Numbered from the stretch's first letter, positions 1-8,405 are shown. The stretch is 15,033 nucleotides of DNA from an uncultured Flavobacteriales bacterium (GCA_913041775.1 CAJWJW010000012.1:1-15033); one strand, 5' to 3'. Translations and numbers: made by a program. Notes: generated by a model not told the origin, from the sequence alone.

Positions 1-1339
1 TTCTTACCAAGTCTAAACCTTCACGAAGAATTTCTTGAACAGGTATTTTAGAAGTGCATGAAAATTCACATAAAGCGAAATCTTCTTCTACAACTTCATA
101 AATACCTAAATTCTCCATCAATTCAATATCACCAATCATAATGGCTTTTATTAAGTGCTGAGGGTATAAGTCCATAGGTAATACATTTTCGTACTGGCCG
201 GTAACTACATAGGCGCGTTCTTCTCCATTCATGTTCGCAGAGATAGCGAATTCTTTCTTTGGATTAATCCAAGAGAAGAAGGTTCTAGATAAAGAGAACT
301 TAGTGAATCCAGGAAGTAACCAACCTAAGAAATCTTGCTCTTTACCTTCAGGAATAACAGAAATTTCATTGTGGTAGAAACCTAAGTATCCATCTTCAGC
401 AATGTGATTTCCTGTAAGAACATTTCCACTAATAAAGCGGTTATCACCATCTTTAATGTTTCCATTGGTCATGGTCGTAATAGAAGCCCCTTGCATACTT
501 CTGTAGTAGCGAGGTTTTTTTACTTGCGAACCGGCTAAAGCAATTAAACGCGTAGCGTCGTATTTACCTTGGCTAAATAAACGTCCTATAGCAATTACAT
601 CTTGAGGGTACATATACCATACAACTTCCCCTTTATTTATAGGGTCGATATGGTGAATTTGAACACCTATATTACCTGCTGGATGTGGTCCAGATACATT
701 GTTTATCTGTACATTTTTGGCACTGGTAAATACCGATGAAGAGTTTGAATTCCCATCGAGATTTAAGTGTGTTTTACCTTCAGTAAGTTTTGTTACGATG
801 TCTAAACCTGCTTGGAATTCTTTTTCCATACCGTGCAAAACAAAATCACTATCGCAAGATAATGGAGCTGTATCGAAAGCAGAAATAAATACTGCCTTTG
901 GCATATCGGCTGGATTTGCAATAACAGCGTAAGGACGTTGACGAACAAATGGCCATACACCGGCAGCTAACATCTGTTGGATGATTTGCTCGCGCGATAC
1001 TTCTTTTGCTTCCGCTTTAGAGAATTCTTTGTAAGTGATTTCAGCATCAGCTTTTATCACTACAGAAAGAATTTTTCTTTTTTCACCACGACGAATTTCC
1101 GAGATATCACCACTTACAGGAGAGGTAATAATCACAGAAGGGTTTTCTTTATCGAAAAATAAAGAAGACCCTGCCTGTACCTTATCACCAACTTTAACCA
1201 TTAGTTTTGGTGTTAAACCAGTAAAATCGCTCGGCTTTACAACGTAATATTCCGAGGCTGGAATATTGGCATATACGCGATCTGCTGAACCAGCCAGCTT
1301 AATGCTTACGCCTTTTTTGATACGAATGTCTTTAGACAT
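1..1339 (-). CDS. nqrA: Na+-translocating NADH:quinone reductase subunit A (partial, C-terminus off the left edge)
   Basis: NqrA is a peripheral cytoplasmic subunit of the six-subunit Na+-NQR complex, which oxidises NADH, reduces quinone and exports sodium. I translated the minus strand from the ATG at 1337-1339. It opens MSKDIRIKKGVSIKLAGSAD and runs 446 codons without a stop to the window edge, ending at ...EGLDLVR, so probably only a few residues are missing. Stretches typical of NqrA include SGPHPAGNIGVQIHHIDP, YPQDVIAIGRLF, ISGNVLTGNH and the cysteine-containing EEDFALCEFSCTSK near the end. The start is supported by the conserved 'IKKG' N-terminus and by a strong promoter 40 bases upstream. 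The reading frame is intact. As nqrA is normally the first gene of nqrABCDEF, the remaining subunits should lie to the left. The call is near certain by motif recall, but no alignment was run. Confidence 0.96.
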   Translation of the reverse strand, partial: MSKDIRIKKGVSIKLAGSADRVYANIPASEYYVVKPSDFTGLTPKLMVKVGDKVQAGSSLFFDKENPSVIITSPVSGDISEIRRGEKRKILSVVIKADAEITYKEFSKAEAKEVSREQIIQQMLAAGVWPFVRQRPYAVIANPADMPKAVFISAFDTAPLSCDSDFVLHGMEKEFQAGLDIVTKLTEGKTHLNLDGNSNSSSVFTSAKNVQINNVSGPHPAGNIGVQIHHIDPINKGEVVWYMYPQDVIAIGRLFSQGKYDATRLIALAGSQVKKPRYYRSMQGASITTMTNGNIKDGDNRFISGNVLTGNHIAEDGYLGFYHNEISVIPEGKEQDFLGWLLPGFTKFSLSRTFFSWINPKKEFAISANMNGEERAYVVTGQYENVLPMDLYPQHLIKAIMIGDIELMENLGIYEVVEEDFALCEFSCTSKIPVQEILREGLDLVR

Positions 1340-1379
1340 ACCTATTATGAGAGATTGATTAATCCTAATTTTTGAGTTG

Positions 1380-1409
1380 CAAAAGTATGGATTTAAAGGT
1401 TCTTAACAA
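1380..1409 (-). promoter_or_regulatory. Bacteroidota-type promoter of nqrA
   Basis: On the minus strand a perfect -7 element, TACTTTTG (plus 1380-1387), lies 19 bases downstream of a -33 TTG (plus 1407-1409). This matches the phylum consensus TTG-N19-21-TAnnTTTG. The expected transcript start is about 1373, leaving a leader of about 35 bases before the nqrA ATG. It shares the nine bases gcaaaagta (plus strand) with the ABC exporter promoter near 14886. Confidence 0.72.
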
Positions 1410-1456
1410 GTAGAATAATTCATTTAGAATGATTTAAGATAGCGTTAGTAAATATA

Positions 1457-1488
1457 TTGCTTTTAAGCTAAAATAAAATGTACTTTTA
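1457..1488 (+). promoter_or_regulatory. possible promoter of the plug-protein gene
   Basis: TTG at 1457-1459 is followed after 21 bases by TACTTTTA (1481-1488), one base off the TAnnTTTG consensus. The implied leader is very short, under ten bases before the ATG at 1503, which lowers confidence. It lies in the 163-base divergent gap shared with the nqrA promoter, where no gene is seen. Confidence 0.3.
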
Positions 1489-1502
1489 AGCATTAATTAC
1501 TG

Positions 1503-2795
1503 ATGAAAATGAAAAGAGTATTTACCTTGTTTTATAGTCTGGCAATCTTGCTAAGCCTAAATATTTTCGCTCAGCCAGAATGGGAGAGAGGGGTCTATAT
1601 AGAAGATTCTATACACTCCAATAAGGTACGTACCTGTATGCTTACACCTTTCGAATCGCTCTTAGAATTTCCTGTTATTGCTTTAGGTTCTGGTCAAGCT
1701 TTGCGTTTGCAATTTGACGATTTAGATTTTAATGCACAAGATTATATGTATTCTTTACGTCATTGTAATGCCAATTGGTCGATTTCAGATTTACATCCAA
1801 GTGAGTATTTAGATGGATTCTATCAAAACTTTATCAATAACTACGAATTCTCTTTTAATACAAAACAGTCTTATGTTCATTATGAACTAAATTTCCCAAA
1901 TGGTGATTTTACATTTACCAAATCTGGAAATTATATAATTACAGTTTACAACCCAGATGCCAACGATGTGGTATTATTTACCAAGCGATTTATGGTTTAT
2001 AATGAACAGCTTTTGGTGGGAGCAGAAGTTAAACAAGCAACTTTTGCCAGTGGTCGTTTTACTGAGCACGAAATAGACTTAACGGTCAATTTTACAAATG
2101 TAGATTATGTGAATCCTATTCAGGATGTAACTATTGCTATTTACCAAGGGCACAGATGGGATAATGTTATTATAGATTTACAGCCTAGTTTTGTAGAGAA
2201 AAAGAAATTGATATACGATTTCGATTATGAATCTAGTTTTAAGGCAGGGAATGAATACCGTTTTTTCGATACTAAAAGTGTTCGTTTCTTTACAGAACGT
2301 GTTCAGAATATAATTCACGACTCCACACATATTGTGCTTTTATACCCCGATTATCCATGGGGAAATCAAGCCTATAGTTTTTACCAGGATATTGAAGGTT
2401 ATTACGTGCCCAATATTATGGAGCGAACTAATAACAATACAGAAGCCGATTATGTTTGGGTTAATTTTTGTTTAAAGCAAAAGCCTTTTGTAGATAATGG
2501 AGCTGTATATATATATGGAGCTCTTACCAATTGGAGTATAGAGAAATCTGCTAAACTTAAATATAATGAAGAAGCAGAATGTTATGAGACCTCTTTATTG
2601 CTTAAGCAGGGCTACTATAATTACACCTATTTGTTTGTGCCTGAAGAATCTCAAATTCCTAATCAATCTCAGGTAGACGGCGATTATTATCAAACCAGTC
2701 AAGATTATTATGTATTTGTGTATTTATACGATTACGATTATGGCTACGAGCGACTTCTAGGAATGCGTAGAGTTTCTAGTAAAGGGATGTTTTAG
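1503..2795 (+). CDS. type IX secretion system plug-like protein (formerly DUF5103)
   Basis: This 430-residue protein has a clear signal peptide: basic MKMKR, a hydrophobic stretch to about residue 22, then a likely cut before QPEW (Ala-Gln junction, common in this phylum). The body has no membrane segments. It is rich in aromatic and acidic residues, with a YSLRHCNANW stretch near residues 84-93 and a C-terminal beta-rich domain with VYIYGALTNWSIE that resembles an E-set/carbohydrate-binding-like fold. These features match the Bacteroidota family once called DUF5103. A member was identified as the plug that closes the periplasmic side of the SprA/Sov translocon of the type IX secretion system in Flavobacterium johnsoniae. 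It is therefore expected to be periplasmic and associated with the outer-membrane translocon. Translation may instead start at the second Met (1509). The gene is divergent from nqrA and alone in its transcript. Family assignment is from recalled sequence features. Confidence 0.8.
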   Translation: MKMKRVFTLFYSLAILLSLNIFAQPEWERGVYIEDSIHSNKVRTCMLTPFESLLEFPVIALGSGQALRLQFDDLDFNAQDYMYSLRHCNANWSISDLHPSEYLDGFYQNFINNYEFSFNTKQSYVHYELNFPNGDFTFTKSGNYIITVYNPDANDVVLFTKRFMVYNEQLLVGAEVKQATFASGRFTEHEIDLTVNFTNVDYVNPIQDVTIAIYQGHRWDNVIIDLQPSFVEKKKLIYDFDYESSFKAGNEYRFFDTKSVRFFTERVQNIIHDSTHIVLLYPDYPWGNQAYSFYQDIEGYYVPNIMERTNNNTEADYVWVNFCLKQKPFVDNGAVYIYGALTNWSIEKSAKLKYNEEAECYETSLLLKQGYYNYTYLFVPEESQIPNQSQVDGDYYQTSQDYYVFVYLYDYDYGYERLLGMRRVSSKGMF

Positions 2796-2803
2796 GTTCG
2801 CTG

Positions 2804-3317
2804 TTAATAAAGGTTTCTTCTTAATCCTTCTAATAATTCCTTAGCCTTTACTCTTATCATATATGTTTTCCTGTAGGACTAACATCTTCTATAATGTCTG
2901 AAAATTCATTTTTAAGTTCCAGTATTTACATAGCAATTTTAGCCAATAATTATATACTATAGAATTTCACATAGTCTGGAATGTTTTCACCTCTTAACAT
3001 TCTGATGTAGCAATCAATTGTATTTCCAGAATTAAAATCGATGCTTTTTAGAATTCGAATAAAACTACCTATTTATCCGTCATGCGTATAAGAGGGGAAG
3101 GCTTCAAATATTCTATCTACCTCAGTAATAAGTTCTTTTTATACTTTGGTAAAACCTTATGCAGACACTAGGAAGCTCTCCAAGCTATTTGGTCGTCTGT
3201 ACTTAATGCAATAGAAAAAGTGGTTAAAAAATGTTGCTTATCAGACAGTATAAGAGCAACTAATCGTTCGTTTTCTGCTTTACTAGCAATTTTAAAATCA
3301 TCCTTCCCAAATTCCAT
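2804..3317 (-). pseudogene. decayed small HEAT-like protein gene downstream of kdsA
   Basis: The 532-base gap between the plug gene and kdsA holds the remains of a gene of about 170 codons. An intact 49-codon start (ATG at 3315-3317, MEFGKDDFKIASKAENERLV...) ends at a TAG (3168-3170) where the sequence reads WRAS-stop. The frame goes on as CLHKVLPKYK. It then shifts by one base in a T-run (3136-3140) into ELITEVDRIFEAFPSYTHDG, stop (3073-3075), IGSFIRILKSIDFN..., stop (2950-2952), LLAKIAM, stop (2926-2928), ILELKNEFSDIIEDVSPTGKH. A second shift near 2858 leads to KAKELLEGLRRNLY and a final stop at 2804-2806. The helical text and the 'WRASW'-like motif recall small HEAT-repeat-like Bacteroidota proteins; the family is only a guess. 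The dead gene begins 10 bases after kdsA, so it was probably the last gene of that operon. With at least four stops and two shifts it cannot be sequencing error alone. Confidence 0.8.
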
Positions 3318-3327
3318 GGTAAAGCTA

Positions 3328-4140
3328 CTAAAGAATCGCTTTTCTTACGCGTACTAATTTGGTTAACAAATCCTCTAATTGGTCTAAAGGAAGCATATTA
3401 GCTCCGTCAGATTTAGCTTCAGAAGGATTGGGGTGAGTTTCAAGGAAAATCCCATCTGCTCCAGCTGCAATTCCTGCTTTGGCTATTGTTTCTATTAACT
3501 GAGGTTTACCTCCTGTTATACCCGTGTTTTGATTGGGAGTTTGAAGAGAGTGTGTAATATCTAAAACTACTGGAAACCCAAGGTTTTGTAATGCAGGAAT
3601 AGCACGCATGTCTACAATTAGATCTTGGTACCCAAACATACTACCTCTATCTGTTATAGCTACATTAGGATTTCCTGAATCCAATACTTTCTCTGCTGCA
3701 AACTGCATAGATTCTGCAGATAAAAACTGCCCTTTTTTAATGTTTACTGCTTTTCCTGTTTTTGCAGCAGCAACCAATAAATCAGTTTGTCTACATAAAA
3801 ATGCAGGAATCTGAAGTACATCTACATATTCTGCAGCCATTGCAGCTTCCTCAGCAGAGTGGATGTCAGTTACCGTAGGGACATTGAAATGCTGGCTTAC
3901 TTTTTTAATAATTTTCAAAGCTTTTAAATCTCCTATTCCTGTAAAAGAATCTAAACGAGAACGATTGGCTTTGCGGTAAGATCCCTTAAATATGAATGGT
4001 ATTTTCAGCTTATCTGTAACTTCTTTAATTTTTCCTGCTATCTCAAAAGCCATTTCTTCGCTTTCGATAGCACAAGGACCCGCTAATAAATAAAAGTTAT
4101 TGGAGTCTATGTTTTTTAGGTTAGGTAGTGCGTTTAGCAT
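3328..4140 (-). CDS. kdsA: 3-deoxy-8-phosphooctulonate synthase (Kdo-8-phosphate synthase)
   Basis: This enzyme condenses phosphoenolpyruvate with arabinose-5-phosphate to give Kdo-8-phosphate, a precursor of the LPS inner core, in the cytoplasm. The 270-residue length is normal. Family motifs are in order: AGPCAIES (20-27), FKGSYRKANRSR (51-62), QIPAFLCRQTDLL (110-122), KKGQF (135-139), DRGSMFGYQ (164-172), THSLQTP (196-202) and ETHPNPSEAKSDGANMLPL (234-252). Residues Cys23, His197, Glu234 and Asp245 occupy the positions of the metal ligands of metal-dependent KdsA. The E. coli type has Asn in place of the Cys, so this should be a metal-dependent enzyme. The ATG lies only 2 bases beyond the stop of the hydrolase gene, indicating translational coupling. 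A degraded gene follows it after 10 bases. Confidence 0.97.
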   Translation of the reverse strand: MLNALPNLKNIDSNNFYLLAGPCAIESEEMAFEIAGKIKEVTDKLKIPFIFKGSYRKANRSRLDSFTGIGDLKALKIIKKVSQHFNVPTVTDIHSAEEAAMAAEYVDVLQIPAFLCRQTDLLVAAAKTGKAVNIKKGQFLSAESMQFAAEKVLDSGNPNVAITDRGSMFGYQDLIVDMRAIPALQNLGFPVVLDITHSLQTPNQNTGITGGKPQLIETIAKAGIAAGADGIFLETHPNPSEAKSDGANMLPLDQLEDLLTKLVRVRKAIL

Positions 4141-4142
4141 GT

Positions 4143-4997
4143 CTAGGATTTTAAAAAGTCAATAATTGTTTGTGCTATGTCTTTATTCTTTAATATTCTT
4201 CGGTGCCCTAAATTTTGACAAAGCACTAAAGTACTATTTTTCCAATTCTTATGAATTTCATAAGCACTCTTAACTGGTGCGTCTACATCATCTTCACAAT
4301 GTAATATTAATCCAGGAGTATTAATATTTTTCACCATTGTGCTTAGACTCAAGTCTTCAAATTCTTGCACAAATTTTCGCTCCAAATGGTCTTTAATCAT
4401 TTTTACAATTTTATCAGACACATTTATTTGTTCGCAATACGAATTTAAAACCCAGTCTATATTAGATGGTGAACCAATGGTAATACATTTTTTAGGATTA
4501 AATCCTTGAGTTATTGCATGTATACAGGCAGAGCCACCCATGGAGTGTCCGATAATAGCTTCTATATCGGAGAATTGTTTGTTTAGTTCGATAATTATCT
4601 CAGAAAACTCTAAAAAGTGCGTATGTCTACCGTTAGAATTTCCATGTCCTGGAGCATCAAAGCTATATACTTTATAACCAGCTGCTATAAGTGGTTCTAC
4701 CAAATGTGCTACTTGTGTAGCACGACCAGCCCAACCATGTACGAGTAATACTGCTTTTGTTGATTCTCCCCATTCATAAACCTTTACCTTATTGTTTTTA
4801 TAAGATATGGTTTTTGTTATTGCTGCATTTAGGTACCCTAGCTCTTGTAATGGAGCCTTAAACCGAATAGGCGTAAAGAACATAAATGTAGCAATGCGAG
4901 AGGTTATAAAAGGAGAGATTTTCTCCAAAACAGCAAAACTCGTTCGAAGCCATTTAGGTGCTCTAAGGGCGGGCTGTTGTTCTTTTGAGGTATTCAA
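4143..4997 (-). CDS. alpha/beta hydrolase, TTG start
   Basis: This is a soluble hydrolase of 284 residues with the complete catalytic set: nucleophile elbow GHSMG (Ser152), oxyanion region VHGWAG (86-91), FDAPGHGNS (113-121), acid Asp237 in EDDVDAP, and His265 in LGHRR. The substrate cannot be told; lipase, esterase and thioesterase activities are all possible. There is no signal peptide, though a moderately hydrophobic stretch around residues 28-43 could touch membrane. The start codon is TTG at 4995-4997. A TAA stands directly before it in frame, and the next ATG is Met39, which would cut off the conserved-looking N-terminal helix. The gene follows the dihydroorotase homologue by 39 bases and precedes kdsA by 2, so it belongs to the same transcript. 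Enzyme class is certain by motifs; the biological role is unknown. Confidence 0.88.
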   Translation of the reverse strand: MNTSKEQQPALRAPKWLRTSFAVLEKISPFITSRIATFMFFTPIRFKAPLQELGYLNAAITKTISYKNNKVKVYEWGESTKAVLLVHGWAGRATQVAHLVEPLIAAGYKVYSFDAPGHGNSNGRHTHFLEFSEIIIELNKQFSDIEAIIGHSMGGSACIHAITQGFNPKKCITIGSPSNIDWVLNSYCEQINVSDKIVKMIKDHLERKFVQEFEDLSLSTMVKNINTPGLILHCEDDVDAPVKSAYEIHKNWKNSTLVLCQNLGHRRILKNKDIAQTIIDFLKS

Positions 4998-5036
4998 TTA
5001 TACAGTATTGTATGGTTCGTGGTTAAAACAATAAAC

Positions 5037-6305
5037 TTAGTTACATCTAGACATTTGCCCATTATTAACTATGGCAATTGTTTTTCCAGTAAATTCTGTT
5101 CCTATAAAAGGGCTGTTTTTAGATTTAGATTGAATATCTTTTTCTAAATAAGTCCATTTTAGTAGTGGGTCAAATAGTGTTATGTCTGCTAAGTTTCCTT
5201 CTTCTATTATTTGACTGTCTAATCCTAAAATCCCTTTCGGTGAGTTAGTAAGCTTTTCTACTATGTCACTAATATCTATTTGCCCATTTAATGCTGTGTT
5301 GGCAGCCGAAAAAGAAGTTTCTAGATTAATAATTCCAAAATCTGCTATGTTAAATTCGCATTTTTTGTTTTCTATATTTTGTGGGTAATGATCAGAACAG
5401 ATAACATCTAGTGTACCATCTTTAAGACCCTCTTTAAGTGCTTCTATATCTGCAGTTGATCTAAGAGGTGGTTTTACTTTTAAATTACTGTTAAAGCTTT
5501 CTAATAAAGTGTCGTCTAATAATAGGTGATAAGAGCTTGTGTCTGCCGTAATATTTAAGCCTTTAGCCTTAGCTTCTCTAATTAGATTTACCGACTGTGC
5601 TGTAGAAATCGTAGAAAAGTGCATTTTTGCTTCTGTATATTCACAAAGCTGTAAATCTCTAGTTAATTGCAGTTCCTCGGCCAAAGCAGGTATCCCTTTT
5701 AAACCTAGTTTAGTACTTGTTACACCTTCGTTCATTTGCCCTTTGTCTGCAATTTTTGCTTCTGAAGAATACGACATAATAAGTCCGTCGAAATTCTTGG
5801 CATATAAAAGTGCAATTTTCATTAAGCTGGCATTCGCAATAGAACGTTTATCATCGCTAAAAGCAAAGGCTCCATTTTGATGCATATCGTACATCTCTGT
5901 AATTTGTTCTCCTTTGCGGTTTTCTGTAAGCGCTCCAATAGGGTGTAAGTCTACAATGTTGTGAGACGATTGGTGTAGTATATAACTAAGCTCTGCTTTA
6001 CTTTGAATGCATGGTTCGGTAGAAGGCATGAGTGCAATATGAGTAAATCCACCCTGTGCTGCGGCTTTCATCCCGCTATTAAGATCCTCTTTGTATTCGT
6101 TACCTGGTTCACCAAATCGAGCATTTAAATCTGTCCATCCTTGCGAGAGATGTAAATTCTTAGCTTCTATAATTTCCGCTTCAGAATCTGTAATACTATC
6201 TTTTATAGACTGAATAATACCATTCTCTATAAGTAGGTCTTTCTCCTGCAGATTGTGTTTAGAACTAGGGTCTAAAATGGTTGCTTTTTTAATGAGGATT
6301 TTCAT
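5037..6305 (-). CDS. dihydroorotase-like protein lacking most metal ligands (probably non-catalytic)
   Basis: The 422-residue protein has the amidohydrolase layout of multifunctional-type dihydroorotase (PyrC), which normally closes carbamoyl-aspartate to dihydroorotate in pyrimidine synthesis. Recognisable landmarks are TDLNARFGEPGNEYKEDL (58-75), HPIGALT (121-127), AFSDD (148-152), NEGVTSTKLGLKGIP (192-206), KVKPPLRS (276-283) and CSDHYP (303-308). The HxH metal pair is missing: Asn61 and Arg63 stand where DMHVH would be, and the following substrate Arg is Gly64. The usual third His (HCED motif) is Tyr179, and the second His of the HxxHxST motif is Thr232 (HFSTIST). Only the aspartates near 151 and at 305 remain. 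Known non-catalytic PyrC homologues (PyrC' of Pseudomonas) scaffold aspartate transcarbamoylase, and similarly degenerate copies exist in Flavobacteria. A structural role is therefore likely, but a new activity cannot be excluded. The gene is 8 bases from the BatA-like gene. Confidence 0.88.
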   Translation of the reverse strand: MKILIKKATILDPSSKHNLQEKDLLIENGIIQSIKDSITDSEAEIIEAKNLHLSQGWTDLNARFGEPGNEYKEDLNSGMKAAAQGGFTHIALMPSTEPCIQSKAELSYILHQSSHNIVDLHPIGALTENRKGEQITEMYDMHQNGAFAFSDDKRSIANASLMKIALLYAKNFDGLIMSYSSEAKIADKGQMNEGVTSTKLGLKGIPALAEELQLTRDLQLCEYTEAKMHFSTISTAQSVNLIREAKAKGLNITADTSSYHLLLDDTLLESFNSNLKVKPPLRSTADIEALKEGLKDGTLDVICSDHYPQNIENKKCEFNIADFGIINLETSFSAANTALNGQIDISDIVEKLTNSPKGILGLDSQIIEEGNLADITLFDPLLKWTYLEKDIQSKSKNSPFIGTEFTGKTIAIVNNGQMSRCN

Positions 6306-6313
6306 ATGTAGCT

Positions 6314-8359
6314 TTAGTTCTCTAGATTAATTTGAGCCTTTTTTTTCCAATTTTTAAGTAGTAAACTCTCTATTAGAATAAAGAAAAGTGCTAGTAGAAT
6401 AAATACACGCCATAGTGGTCTTCCGCTACGGTTTTCTTTTAGTGCTTCTTCTAATTCTAGCCCTTCTTTATGCCATACATTTAGTGAGGGATATTGCTTA
6501 CTAATTCCTTCCAATTCTTCTAATTCCCAAGCAGTAAGTACACTTTCTTGTCTGTCGTAATTAAAGGAAAGTATCTTTTCCTCACGTCCATTACTTAGGC
6601 TATAGAATCCATCTTTATTTAGTACGCTAGGAACGGTTATTTGTATACGCTGGTTTACCGTTCTTACTTCTGGTATGAAGTCTAAAATACTGTCTTTTTT
6701 TAGGGACCACTGTTGCTGTGTTAGCATTTCTGTAAGCGAAATAAGTCTGTCTTTCCCTAAGGTGTAATACAATTGATTAAGCTTTGTACTTTGAGTAGCT
6801 ATATTGTATAGTAAGGGTACAAATAATGCGTGATTTTCTAATTTGTTTGCATCACCAGTTAATGGAGATGTTTGAAGATAGATTGAACCAAGGCCTAATT
6901 TATAAGAATTTAAAAAGGCTTCTTTACTATTTAACAGAAGTATATTTTCTTCGGTATTATTATAAGAATTGTCTAGACTATAATAAAAGTTCACCTCGGG
7001 ATAATCACTATCTTTTACTTGTTTTTCGAAGACATCTTTAAATACCTTATGATTTTTGTTAATGCTAGAAATTTGAACTTTCCCAGTATTCTCCTTTGTA
7101 AATTTAGGGATGTTTAATGCCGAAGCTAAAGCCTTATATGAGTTTAGATTTAATTCTTTTGAGGGTATAATTAAGATATTACCTCCTTGTTTGGTGTATT
7201 CCTTTAAGCTATTTATAAAGCCGGTAGTTGGATTCGAAATGTCTTCAAGAATAATTAATTGATGTTCTTTAAATTTCGAGAAGTTTAGTTGTCCTAATTT
7301 CTCACTTGCATATTCAAAAATTGGGTCTTTAAATAATGAGACTAAGGATTTGTTTGCTACCTCCTCGTGTATGGAAAGTACTTTTGTGGAGGATTCAACT
7401 TGGTAGTTAAAATACAAACGATTGTCGAATGAAATCTTTGCATCACTAAGCTCTATAGATCCTTGCTGAAGTCCAGTAGTATGATTATTGAAAATTAATT
7501 TTGCCTCTGTACTAGAGTTGGCTTCAACTTTTAAGGTACTTAAAGCTTTATGATTTCCATTAATAAACAGCTTAATATTGAGGTTTTCGATGAGTTCATT
7601 AGAAGTGTTCGATACTGTAAAGTATAAAGTCTCTTGCTGTACAAGTGTATGGTTTGGGTTTTCTAAATAACAAGTATCGATTGATAAATTAGCCTGTGGA
7701 TAAGAACTAATAGGTAATAAATGAACACTTGTATTTGTGTGGTCTGTGTAAAAGTCTTCTGAGCTACTGCTTTTTTGAAAATCACCTATTAAGTAAAGTT
7801 CCGACTGTTTATTACTTTGGTTTTTAATAATTGATTTAAATCGATTTATAACGGACTTTAATGGCAATAGATTTGGAGCAATCTTAGTATTGTCTATCGC
7901 TTCAATACAGTCATTATAGTCTATAATCCGTTGATGTTTACCTAGTAATTCATTGTTTAGAAAAACAAACTCATCCTTTCCTTTATGGGCATTTAAAATA
8001 GACCTTGCATGATTCTTCGCCTGTTCTATAAGCTGTCCTTTGTCATTGTTGCCACCCATACTAAAAGAGTTGTCGATATAAACTCCAACGAGGTGTTTTG
8101 TTTGTGTCGATGCTTCCTTTTTACTGATATAGGGTTCGCAAAACGCAAGTATTATGGCAGAGAGTAGTAGTAGTCTAACAAATAATAAAAGCAACTTTTG
8201 AAGCTTACTTATCGTGCTTTTTTTCTGCTGTAACTGTCTCATAAACGACACGTTACTAAAGAAAATTGTTTTATGTTTTTGTAGCGAAAATAAGTGAATG
8301 AGGATAGGGATGGCTAAAGCCAGAAAAGCGTAGAGGAAGTATGGTTCCAGTAATTTCAT
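6314..8359 (-). CDS. BatA-domain, vWA-like membrane protein
   Basis: A 681-residue inner-membrane protein. The N-terminus has the BatA-type double-transmembrane domain: helix at about 6-24 ending IPILIHLFSLQKHK, a basic loop with FFSNVSFMRQL, and a second helix at about 55-74 ending FCEPYIS. A von Willebrand A-like domain follows with an intact MIDAS start, DNSFS (96-100). The middle is beta-rich. A segment near residues 365-410 (LIILEDISNP... GGNILIIPSKE) looks like the glutamine-amidotransferase-like fold often seen in these proteins. A last helix (about 652-668, VFILLALFFILIESLLL) precedes a short basic tail. Related proteins are linked to aerotolerance (Bat) operons, but no AAA ATPase (BatR/MoxR) is present here, so the role is open: probably envelope assembly or stress. 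It starts 46 bases after the TIGR02757 gene and ends 8 bases before the dihydroorotase homologue. Confidence 0.85.
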   Translation of the reverse strand: MKLLEPYFLYAFLALAIPILIHLFSLQKHKTIFFSNVSFMRQLQQKKSTISKLQKLLLLFVRLLLLSAIILAFCEPYISKKEASTQTKHLVGVYIDNSFSMGGNNDKGQLIEQAKNHARSILNAHKGKDEFVFLNNELLGKHQRIIDYNDCIEAIDNTKIAPNLLPLKSVINRFKSIIKNQSNKQSELYLIGDFQKSSSSEDFYTDHTNTSVHLLPISSYPQANLSIDTCYLENPNHTLVQQETLYFTVSNTSNELIENLNIKLFINGNHKALSTLKVEANSSTEAKLIFNNHTTGLQQGSIELSDAKISFDNRLYFNYQVESSTKVLSIHEEVANKSLVSLFKDPIFEYASEKLGQLNFSKFKEHQLIILEDISNPTTGFINSLKEYTKQGGNILIIPSKELNLNSYKALASALNIPKFTKENTGKVQISSINKNHKVFKDVFEKQVKDSDYPEVNFYYSLDNSYNNTEENILLLNSKEAFLNSYKLGLGSIYLQTSPLTGDANKLENHALFVPLLYNIATQSTKLNQLYYTLGKDRLISLTEMLTQQQWSLKKDSILDFIPEVRTVNQRIQITVPSVLNKDGFYSLSNGREEKILSFNYDRQESVLTAWELEELEGISKQYPSLNVWHKEGLELEEALKENRSGRPLWRVFILLALFFILIESLLLKNWKKKAQINLEN

Positions 8360-8405
8360 TAAAAAGCAAAGTTAAAGTTTTTATAGACCTGTGAAAGTTG
8401 AATGA

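Noticed and set aside
699..1247. Several plus-strand open frames inside nqrA
   Set aside because: They are antisense to the conserved NqrA frame and show no plausible protein or ribosome binding site.
2812..2850. AAAGG ... CCTTT inverted bases after the plug gene as a terminator
   Set aside because: The loop would be about 30 bases and the stem too short; the bases belong to the decayed gene.
8367..8374. Perfect TAACTTTG -7 box on the minus strand just before the BatA-like gene
   Set aside because: It lies only 7 bases from the ATG, which would force transcription to begin at the start codon, and the TTG partner is imperfect (TTTC). Chance in AT-rich DNA is as likely.
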